Assembly (NCBI GenBank): GCA_018894105.1
Contig: CM032117.1
Location: forward strand, 29,740,501-29,804,500
DNA: 64,000 nt
Source: Jacaranda mimosifolia
Taxonomy: Eukaryota; Streptophyta; Magnoliopsida; Lamiales; Bignoniaceae
Direction: 5' to 3'
Shown here: one piece after another, positions 1-7,791 of the stretch
How the letters are laid out: every line of letters begins with the position of its first letter
How positions within the stretch are numbered: the first letter of the stretch is position 1
Notes under the pieces: generated by a model
Told to the model about the DNA's origin: nothing
Seen by the model: only the letters and a program-made list of their open reading frames with translations
Database searches by the model: none
Made by a program: the position numbers and the translations under genes

Positions 1-31
1 GTGGATTATAGGTAGACTCCATTATGAAGTT

Positions 32-175
32 CAAATGAAGTACGAGAATAAGAAGTAAGGAAGATGTTCATGAACCACGAGATGCAACTTTGAATTTGAA
101 ATTCAAATGAAGTACAAGAATAAAAAGTAAGCAAGAAATTCATGAAACACAAGATGCACCTTTGAATTTGAACTT
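32..175. repeat. 72-bp tandem repeat, two copies
   Basis: Two adjacent 72-bp units (32-103 and 104-175) differ at roughly ten positions. Each begins CAAATGAAGTAC and runs to a TGAATTTGAA stretch. The period is 24 codons, so a spurious minus-strand reading frame through it also looks repetitive. No protein family was recognised. It lies downstream of the ALDH-like exon on the minus strand. Confidence 0.85.
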
Positions 176-494
176 CAAGGGACTGAGCAAAAGTATGATC
201 ATTGAGGTCAACCATTAAATTAAATTCTTTTTACCATTATCCAATTCAACTCTATCCATTTTAGATGTTGCGGCCTATTATGGTTTGTGAATTATTATTA
301 CACAAGAAATGTAGACCTGAGACATAGTAAACAAAAGCAGTGGATTCCTAGATGATATCCAGGTAATACTTCAAAAGAACAAGTCTGAACCTCAATGTGA
401 GCAAGGAAACAACAGTTAGATGATGAATCAATACTTGAGAAATTGAGAACATGCCATATGGAAAATTTGAAAGTCTTCCAGAAAGATAGAATAC

Positions 495-596
495 CTTAAT
501 CACAATGTTGTTTCCTGAGAAGACTACTACCAACATCAGATTAAATATGTTGTGAAATGGATAGTTCCACAAAACAATGGCTCCAATAACACCGAG
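495..596 (-). pseudogene. ALDH22A1-like aldehyde dehydrogenase exon fragment
   Basis: The minus-strand frame reads PLGVIGAIV, then [10 protein letters not shown], then VFSGN and VIK. This is the conserved N-terminal catalytic-domain segment (substrate/NAD side) of plant aldehyde dehydrogenase family 22. Only this exon is present. Its end at 495 is followed directly by a GT (AAG then GTATTC), where the family continues VSEHASW in the next exon, so a native splice donor and some intron were carried along. There is no catalytic cysteine region and no other ALDH exon. At its 5' side it is fused without an intron to a CNGC exon. It cannot make a working dehydrogenase. Confidence 0.85.
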
Positions 597-1293
597 GGGA
601 AGAAAGAAGAACAGTAGGTCCACAGATACACCTAGAATGCATGACATAACCAAAAGCTTGTTCTAAAGTGTAAGAAGTTTGTCTTGGAGATCAAATATCT
701 TCTTCTCAGACACTTTGAGGTCTTCTGGAAATACTGCTCTGGAGATGCCAAATCCAAGGCATCGATCGATAGGTTTTAGTCCTTGAGACCCTTTTCTCAC
801 TCCCCTCTTAAAGGACTTTGATGGAGTATGAATTGTATGACCACCATGCCCCAACCCACCAAAAGTGAAGTCACATTTGTTTATTTGAACTGAAGCTGAT
901 GGAGATGACAGTCTAGAATCCAGGTCATCCAACCTTAACACAAAAAATTCCTCATAATTACATATCCAATAGAAGAAACCATGAAACAACATCTAATGCT
1001 TTGCCTTCATGTGCATGATGAGAAAATGTAGTTATTGGACTATCATGTTTGTACAGATAGAAAATATTGCAGGAATTTCAGGGATTGTGGTTTACTTAAG
1101 GTCCACTTGCTCTGCGCTGCTTTTTCACAACATTTTAGAACTCTATATCTTATTTTTCAAGCAGTCTACCCAGTGAAGGCAACAACAGAGAAAACTTTTA
1201 TTCCCTAATATATGTAAGTAAATGAATAGGATACCTTACGAACTTGTCTCGTTGTCCAGCAATATATTGAGTCCTTGAACCGCAATCGAGCAT
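597..1293 (-). pseudogene. CNGC5/6-like cyclic-nucleotide-gated channel, exons 1-2 (fragment)
   Basis: Exon 1 (1293-1235) starts with ATG and reads MLDCGSRTQY then IAGQRDKFVR. A GT-AG intron (1234-934) follows. Exon 2 begins at 933 with LDDLDSRLSS and contains SFKRGVRKGS, LGFGISRAVFPEDLKVSEKK and IFD-QDK. It then enters the first transmembrane helix ([15 protein letters not shown]). This order is characteristic of plant group CNGC5/6 cation channels of the plasma membrane. The splice phase is preserved (AG plus G makes Arg). An in-frame TAG at 665-663 replaces the expected Trp before NKLLVMSC. The fragment stops within S1 at about 597, where ALDH22 sequence begins. Pore and cyclic-nucleotide-binding domains are missing. 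Confidence 0.88.
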
Positions 1294-1756
1294 TTTGTAT
1301 AATTAATGTCAATCAACTGTAACCAAAAAGAAAATCTTAAACGGTCTGCAAGGAAGTATAACATACTGTTAAACTTCAAGATGAGTTTTCAGCATGGATT
1401 TCATTTTCTCAGCATCTTAGACAAGTTAAGGCATTTCTTTGTGCAAATACTAATCTACAAAAATTGCGAACAATAGAGAAATAGAGAGGATCAATACATG
1501 CTTTCACCCTGATATTTGTCAAGATCAAATCAAATAGTGTCTATAATAGGTGATATATCAACACAGAAGCACATATCCTTGTATTCCTCTTTCCTAGCCA
1601 AAAACAATCCTAAACAGACAAATCAAGCTAGATAAACATATAACTCTAAGCATACCAGAGATATACTTATAAGTGCATATAGAATTTCTTTAAGACAGAA
1701 GAATTCCATTGAGACAGCTGCTCTCAAAATGAAAATCCAGTAATGATATTCTATAC

Positions 1757-1974
1757 CTGAATATCAACTCTCATCTTATAAGAGCAATCCAGGTCATACT
1801 GCAAAATTGAAAAGGTAAAGACGATAGAAAATGCATGCAAGAGTTCATCTCCTTCCTCAACATTGCAGTTTCCATTATGGCTCTGGTTTCACCAATTAGA
1901 ACCACCATCAGTCTCACGAGATTGGTAAAAATCATTTGGCCTCATGAAGTTGACCTCTTCAAATTCGTTATCAT
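1757..1974 (-). other. Unidentified exon-like segments between GLK and CNGC pieces
   Basis: After a pyrimidine-rich stretch ending CAG (AG at 1976-1975), the minus strand has an open stretch reading DNEFEEVNFM, RPNDFYQSRE, TDGGSNW before a TGA at 1891-1889. The same frame stays open past the TGA (NQSHNGNCNV, EEGDELLHAF). A second short block (1798-1757, YDLDCSYKMR VDIQ) is flanked by TTGCAG and GTATAG, that is, usable splice signals. The amino-acid composition and splice-like borders look like real coding exons. I do not recognise the protein. It may be a fourth captured gene, or decayed downstream GLK-locus sequence. Confidence 0.45.
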
Positions 1975-2067
1975 CTGAAAGTGAAAGTAAACTGTCCGTT
2001 AGAGCTACCTAACAATTGACATGCACAAGAAAAAGAGCAACAAAAGGACACATTTTTTCTCATATAT

Positions 2068-2115
2068 TTAGTTAATGCCATTTTGGCTAGAAGCGTTCTC
2101 CCTTTTCTTCTGTTT
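2068..2115 (-). other. Possible decayed third exon of the GLK-like fragment
   Basis: Following TTTTCCAG (acceptor at 2117-2116), the minus strand contains RNRRKGRTLLAKMA in one frame. This loosely resembles the YRSHRKHLLAREA segment that follows the GARP DNA-binding exon in Golden2-like proteins. It is not in the phase expected from exon 2, where the in-phase reading ends at a TAA after 15 codons. If real, the exon has frameshifted. Chance similarity cannot be excluded. Confidence 0.3.
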
Positions 2116-2234
2116 CTGGAAAAGTTCACTGCTAAACAGAGTTCTAGTTATGTATCCAATTTAATTAACAATCACAACACACCAAAAAGGGGAAGAAGTT
2201 TAGTATATAAAGAACAATATATATGCATATATAC

Positions 2235-2840
2235 TTGAAGATGGCTGGCAACGTTATGGCGAGTGAGGCAATCAATTCCCATGAGCTCCACAATTCTTGA
2301 AGGAACCGTCTTATCCATGCCCAGTTGCTCCACTGCGTGCACAAATCTCCTGTGAAGTTCTGGCATCCGATCCACCTATTCACGCAATTCGAGAAATCAT
2401 TTTTATCTAATTTAATTTTCTTGAAATCTTAACTCGTAATATTAAAACACACATAAACACAAACACACGCCCCATATTCTTGTTAAGGTTCTTTTGAACA
2501 GGATATATTTTTCACTTGGGCTTTGATTAAATTTGAAAGCTCCCCCCGATTCTCGTGACTCCATGCTTTCCCATGAAATGGCTCAGAAGTTCATAAATAC
2601 GAAAGAGAAACACGCTGGGAACTATTCCATATAGATAAGCTTTTTCTTTGCTAGGAAAAAAATGCTTTCAATAAATGAAACTGCCTCCCCAAACCCTCAA
2701 AATCAAGCAATTGTATTAGTTACACTTACCTTCACTTTCTTCTTTCCCAGAGAGTTTTTCGAGTGAGCCATTGATTTTCTTCCTTTATCAGCTTCCTTAG
2801 GAGATGGGTTAACCCCGATAGGCTCATCCTTCCGACTCAT
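2235..2840 (-). pseudogene. GLK (Golden2-like) GARP transcription-factor fragment, two exons
   Basis: Exon 1 (2840-2730, 37 codons) starts at the second of two tandem ATGs and ends in the basic stretch SLGKKKVK before GTAAGT. Exon 2 (2375-2235, 47 codons) opens after AATAG and encodes the GARP/MYB-like DNA-binding domain: [39 protein letters not shown], ending at a GT donor. Both junctions are phase 0 and the exon layout fits GLK genes. GLKs are nuclear activators of chloroplast genes and normally exceed 300 residues. Here the acidic N-terminus and C-terminal GCT box are absent. The normally invariant VDWTPELH reads VDRMPELH (Trp to Arg), which should damage the domain. I treat it as a captured, non-functional fragment. 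Confidence 0.8.
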
Positions 2841-2850
2841 TCCGACTCAT
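2831..2850 (-). promoter_or_regulatory. Duplicated start region / 8-codon uORF
   Basis: A perfect 10-bp tandem duplication (ATGAGTCGGA twice on the minus strand) gives two ATGs in different frames. The upstream ATG (2850) opens an 8-codon ORF (MSRNESEG, then TGA) that overlaps the GLK-like start at 2840. The second ATG is chosen because only that frame joins the GARP exon. Confidence 0.6.
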
Positions 2851-2908
2851 AATTTTCTCTCCTTGAATCGGTTTCGTAGTCATCCAAATTCCCCAACTCC
2901 CCAAAAAG

Positions 2909-2947
2909 AGAAGAACCTTGGGAACAGCAGGGAGTAGAGTACAGCAA

Positions 2948-2980
<33 letters not shown>

Positions 2981-3206
2981 CGCGCGAGAAGAACCTTGGG
3001 AACAGCAGGGAGTAGAGTACAGTAAGTGTGTGTGTGTGTGTGTGTGCGCGCGCGCGCGCGAGAAGAACCTTGGGAACAGCAGGGAGTAGAGTACAGTAAG
3101 TGTGTGTGTGTGTGTGCGCGCGCGCGCGAGAAGAACCTTGGGAACAGCAGGGAGTAGAGTACAGTAAGTGTGTGTGTGTGTGTGTGCGCGCGCGCGCGCG
3201 CGCACG
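2909..3206. repeat. Four-unit minisatellite with (TG)n(CG)n tracts
   Basis: Four tandem units start at about 2909, 2987, 3061 and 3129. Each has a 40-bp unique core (AGAAGAACCTTGGGAACAGC and on to ACAGTAAG), followed by alternating (TG)n then (CG)n. The units are 68-78 bp and differ mainly in dinucleotide number. The array lies directly 5' of the GLK-like start on the minus strand, in what would be promoter or 5' UTR. A 122-residue reading frame through it is only repeat translation. Confidence 0.95.
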
Positions 3207-3480
3207 AGAGGGAGAAAGAGTACCTGGAATAGATGGGGAGTTGGGAATAGATGGGGAAGAGAAAGACTATAGAGATTAAGGAGTCGTGGATAGAGGGGGA
3301 AGCTAGGTCAGCAAATATGGCGAGAAATGACTCAGGCTTTTGAGGAATTAGGAATTGAGGGAGAGCGGAAATACGTCTCTGGAAGTTCTAAGTTTTGGGA
3401 GAAAAAATGTGCCAATAGTTTTTTCATTTTTCCTTTGTATTAATATATATCAAGGATAACTTTAAAAAAAATGTAAAATC
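3207..3480. other. Non-coding flank, CT-rich on the minus strand
   Basis: On the minus strand this is pyrimidine-rich (CTTTCTCTTCCCC, CTCCCCATCTATTCC repeated twice), like a plant promoter/5' UTR. It probably came along with the GLK-like fragment. No ORF or other feature is evident. AT-rich sequence begins near 3415. Confidence 0.4.
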
Positions 3481-3752
3481 ATAAATAATATATCTAAATG
3501 AAAATTATCTAATAAAAGTGTTAATAAGACACCTTTAAAAAGTCGTCACAATAAAAAAAATACAAATACTAGGTACTAATGAGACATTTTTATAAAAAGT
3601 GTCTCAGTAGAATAGGTTAATAAAACACCTTTAAAAAAGTGTCATAATAAAAAAGTAAATAATTAAAATGATGAGACACTTTTATACTAAGTGTCTCAAT
3701 AAAGATGTTATTGTAACACTTTTTAAAAAGTGTCACAATAGACTTTTTTTTC
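3481..3752. repeat. Array of GTGTC/GACAC inverted and direct repeats
   Basis: The motif GACACTTTTTA and its complement TAAAAAGTGTC recur at least seven times in alternating orientation (for example GAGACACTTTTATACTAAGTG and ACACTTTTTAAAAAGTGTCA), separated by CAATA/AATAAA spacers. Such alternating short arrays are typical of subterminal regions of plant DNA transposons (CACTA or foldback type). No terminal CACTA motif is adjacent. Confidence 0.6.
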
Positions 3753-3819
3753 TAGTTTTCATATCATTAAGTTTGTATTGTAAGTTTTATTATTTAGAAA
3801 CACATTTTATTTAAATTTG

Positions 3820-3945
3820 TTGAGTGGTCTTTGGTTCAGTGTTGTAAGCCTCACACGTAAAGTGTGAGGTCAAAGGTCCGAATCTTAATGAACTCTATAT
3901 GTGAGTTAAATTTAATTCAAGCAATATATATATATATATATATCA
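3820..3945 (+). mobile_element. tRNA-like SINE candidate
   Basis: TGGTTCAGTGTTG at 3832-3844 resembles a Pol III A box. GGTCCGAATCT at 3875-3885 resembles a B box (GGTTCGAATCC). The spacing of about 30 nt is normal for tRNA-derived promoters. Between them is a perfect 8-bp stem, CCTCACAC and GTGTGAGG, around GTAAA. A (TA)n tail follows at about 3925-3943. There is no intact tRNA acceptor stem. A short tRNA-derived SINE is the best reading; target-site duplications are not clear. Confidence 0.5.
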
Positions 3946-4555
3946 ATGCATTCTAGTCGAATTTGATAATTGTTGAACTCTATCAAATTTTTAAGATTTT
4001 AATATTTTATATAGATTAACTAAAATTATGAAGAAACTAAAATCGTAAGTTACAATATTGATGATAAGTTTTAAGTTAATGCACCTTTCAAATATTTATG
4101 AATATAACTATCGAGGGATAAAAGAAATAAGCTACCCACGAGTCCAAGTTTTTAATATAGTTGTTTGACCTATAAGGAAGAGCTATAAGCTACTAGCCTT
4201 TTGAGACCCAGCAGCTAGCCTCCAGGCGACTCGTGGGGCCAACGAGGCCAGCTGTTGTTGGCTTTCCACGACAAGCATCTCGCTGGCAATAGTGCTAGTG
4301 AGAACATTATGGTAAAAAAAAAAAAAAGGGAAGAGGAAGAAAGCAAGAAGAGAGATTACCAAGTAAATGGGTGGGAGGGGATTGAAATTGAAATGTCAAT
4401 GCAAGCCAGGTTTAGTCATTTGGTCACTTTTTTTTTACATCTTTTATTGTTTTACATTTTATTTTGATAGTTTTTAGTTAATTATAGTAATTAGTTATTG
4501 TTTAGTCATTTGGCCAAATCTGGCTACTGACTGCGGCAGGCCATGGCCTGGAGCA

Positions 4556-4592
4556 GGGCCGGGGGGGGGGGGGGGGGGCAAAGGAAGGAGAA

Positions 4593-4630
<38 letters not shown>
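4556..4630. repeat. Poly-G tract and (GT)15 microsatellite
   Basis: An 18-base G run (4561-4578) extends a GC-rich GCAGGGCCG stretch and is followed by purines and (GT)15 at 4601-4630. These are simple repeats. Their exact lengths are sequencing-sensitive. Confidence 0.95.
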
Positions 4631-4631
<1 letters not shown>

Positions 4632-4632
<1 letters not shown>

Positions 4633-6899
4633 CATACACATTTTTACTTATTTATTTGTTGTTAAATTTTAATCAAATTAGCCTAAATTGATTTTTTCAC
4701 TTATGTTATTTATTTAAAATTACTAAAATTATATTGTTAGGATAAAATTTTAGATTTTATTTTATTTAAATTATTCATTTTGATTAATACATAAATTTAA
4801 TTTTTTTTATTTATATATACACACATCAAGGATCTCTTAGGGTTCAAATTTCTGATCTCACATATTATGTAAATTATTTAATATATTGTTGTAGGTTTTA
4901 TTTTATTTTTAGATTATTTATTTTAATTAATAGATAGATTTAATTATATTTAACTATATTATTTTAATACTATAGAATATGTAATTCTCAATTATGAAAA
5001 AATGTTATCTAGGATAATAATTTTTTTTAATTTTTAATTAATAAAGAAATTTAACTCAATCTAATTAAATGATTTTATATTATATTTATAGTTTTTAATA
5101 TTATTGAATATTTAATTTTAAATTATATAATTTTATTAATTAAGAGATGGAATTAATTTCTTACTTTTCTTTTTAATTTTTTTACTTATTTATTTAATTA
5201 ATAAATAAATTTAACTAAATTAGATTAAGTTACTTTAGATATGCTAATGATTTTAAAATTTTATTTTCTAATTCAACTTGAATTTAAAGATTACATAAAA
5301 TTTAAGATATTTTAATAATAATCAAATATATTTAAATTTATTTTGAGTAATTTAAACAATGTAGAATTACACTCTCTTGGTATTAAAGATATTATAAATA
5401 GGTTTAAGGGTATTTTATCTGAAAAATAATTGAAACAGCTTTCGAATGTCATTTTTGAATTTTACATAAATTCTTGGATGACATTTGTAAATTTGTTAAC
5501 AAATGCTCATAGTTCTTCAAACATGTTAGATGGAGAGAAATATTGAGGGGACATTTTAATTTATTGGGATTTATTTATGAATAAGCCAAATTTTAGGGAC
5601 TTTTATGCAATTTATGCAAATAAAAGGGTCTTGTGCGTGAATTTCACGTGCCGCTTTCTGTCCAAAAACTAACGAAAAGTTAGACGGTGTCCTAAATGTG
5701 CTAAGAAAAATAAAGTTTTTGTCCTATAAGTGTCGACTTGGATTACTTAAGTACCAAAAGTGCAAACCCCCCTATCCAATGGGACCAAAAGAGCAATTTG
5801 TCCCTTCTATTTAATTGGATGGTTACACTGATAGAAAGAATTAATCAACGTCAATAATCATATAGTTTTTTTAATATAAATGTTTAATGAACAATTATTT
5901 TAAATTTAATAAATTATAATTTTTGGATAAATATATTTCTTAAATTTTTACATCTATACAAATTACAATACAATACAAAAAGTTTTATTTTCTAAAATCA
6001 AATTAATTAAACAGGAAAATCAAAGTTTTTTAAAATTCATAAGTAAATTTTCTAAAATTTTGTATTTTGAGAAAAATATTATAATAAATTATAATAGGGA
6101 AACAATCAAAATCTTAACCCCTAAAATTTATGTGTCCTAATTTATCTTATAATATAATATAAAGGAAATAAACTTTGGATAAACTATTTATAAATAGGAG
6201 AAGTTATAATTTGGAGGGAATAAAAATTGGGGGAATTAATTTTTTGAGGGAGTTATATTACTTCATTATGTAGAACAAGTATCAAATAAAATTATTACCA
6301 TTTCAATGGAGCCCTTACTTTTCTTTCCTTTTGCTAACGTTGTGTTTGGTTATGTTTTTTATGTTTTGTATTATGTGTTTGGGAGTATGAATTTTGGGAG
6401 TAGAGTTGGGGAATGTAATAGTTGTATTGGAGAATGTGATAAATGCTTATTTATATTTTGGAGAATAGCTAAAAATTTAGTTTTGAGAGTTTTGGTATGT
6501 TTGCAGTTAAAAATTTCTAGACAAGTAGATATTTATACATAAAAATATTAAATTAAATAAAAATGTAAAAAAAATGATATGAAATATAAGTATAAGCGTA
6601 AAAAATAAATATATAAAAAGGAAAACATATACAAATAAAACTATATATGCACTGATGCACATATACATATTAATATATACACATATATATACACGTATAC
6701 GTAGATATATAAAATAAACCCAACACCTTAGCAATGTGGCAATTGAGCTTTTCGTTGGGCTAGGTGTGGGTGGTTTGAGGAGAGGGGGGGGGAGCGATTT
6801 GGGTTTTCTTAATATTTGTACTTTATTTAATCGTAAAATTTGTTAAACCGGTTAATGCTCTGACATGTAGATCTAAGTAGATCCCAATAAAGAATAATT
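4632..6899. other. AT-rich non-coding stretch
   Basis: This is very AT-rich sequence with many TAATTAATAAAT-type runs. I see no credible gene. Open frames at 6306-6542 and 6507-6734 are low-complexity and lack recognisable domains. A more balanced segment near 5640-5830 (AACTAACGAAAAGTTAGACGG and on) looks like degraded repeat DNA but could not be assigned. A G-run lies at 6783-6793. Confidence 0.5.
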
Positions 6900-7593
6900 T
6901 TGTCTTTTACTTTTTAGATATTTAATTTTAGTTTTAACTTTTTTTAACTATAGTGATGGGTGACATGGGAATATAGAGAGGTGCCAATTTTTGGAGTAAT
7001 TTTTTAATTGTGATGTGATATTAATAACTAAAATATTTTTTACACTTTAAATTAAATTAATTTATGAAGGGAAAAAAATATTGAAGGAAGAAACTTTGGA
7101 GCAAATTTGGAGGGAATACATTTTTGGAGGGAAACAAATTTTAGGTGAGACTTTATTTAATTGTGATTTAAAATTAGTAACAAAAATATTTGTTACAATT
7201 TTCATATAACAAAATTTTGGAGGGAAAATTTTTTTAGAGGGTAAAATATTAACTATAGTAAAATATATATTTGTTACTATAAAACTTAATTGTAACAAAT
7301 TTGTCAATGTAACAAAATGCATAAAATGTTCTTACAAATATGTCTTTCTAAAAGGTAGGAAAACTTATTTGTAACAACACTTCATTTTTCGTAATGAATT
7401 TTTCTTTAGTTACAAAAGAATAAAAATTTTGGGTAACAAATATTCATTGAAGGCAACAAATATTTTTCTTGGTTCCCCAAGATGTGTGCTTTAGTAACAA
7501 AATTCCAGTCTCGTTACAAAAAATCATAATTGTGTAACGAATTTTCCTTTGTTATCAAAATTTTTGTGACAAGATGTGCAATTTGTTGTAGTG
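6900..7593 (-). mobile_element. CACTA-type transposon terminus with subterminal repeats
   Basis: The segment ends at 7593 in TTTGTTGTAGTG. Its complement begins CACTACAACAAAT, a classic terminal inverted repeat of CACTA/En-Spm elements. Inside it, 7060-7570 is dense in subterminal motifs (GTAACAAAT, TTGTTAC, TTTGGAGGGAA) in both orientations. The next base starts retrotransposon leader sequence that is continuous with other copies, so 7593/7594 is a true insertion border. The opposite end (CACTAC on the plus strand) was not found to the left. Either the element extends beyond base 1, perhaps including the gene fragments at 495-2840, or its left end is lost. No transposase was seen. Confidence 0.7.
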
Positions 7594-7791
7594 TATGCTC
7601 AACATATGAATTAACCATTAAAACACATATTAGCACAATTTCAATTCATCAATCAATGAGCCACATACAATATCATCCAAACACTCCAATCCATAGCAAG
7701 GGTCAAGTATTTGGTGATTTTGATCAATTCATCACATGAATCAATCAATCAAAAATCCAAATTATAGCATGATTTAGGCTCTGATACCATT
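7594..7791 (-). mobile_element. Copia leader fragment with PBS (minus)
   Basis: This is the reverse-orientation 5' leader of the copia family, truncated on its left by the CACTA insertion. It ends at the primer-binding site GGCTCTGATACCAT (7777-7790), complement of TGGTATCAGAGCC, which pairs with initiator tRNA-Met. The LTR follows at 7792. Confidence 0.85.

Noticed and set aside
2837..3205. 122-residue minus-strand reading frame rich in Arg-Ala and His-Thr
   Set aside because: It is only the translation of the (TG)n(CG)n minisatellite; no domain, and the periodicity follows the DNA repeat.
2909..3206. Regular repeats with spacing, considered as a CRISPR-like array
   Set aside because: The units are contiguous minisatellite copies with dinucleotide tracts, not short repeats separated by unique spacers, and the DNA is plant nuclear.
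3832..3885. Possible functional tRNA gene
   Set aside because: Only A-box-like and B-box-like motifs are present; no acceptor stem or proper T-arm could be paired.
4255..4467. 70-residue open frame with Lys/Glu-rich centre
   Set aside because: It comes from an A/G-rich tract; no conserved motif, start context or neighbour supports a gene.
6306..6542. 78-residue open frame with Cys and aromatic residues
   Set aside because: It lies in AT-rich repeat-like DNA and has no recognisable family signature.
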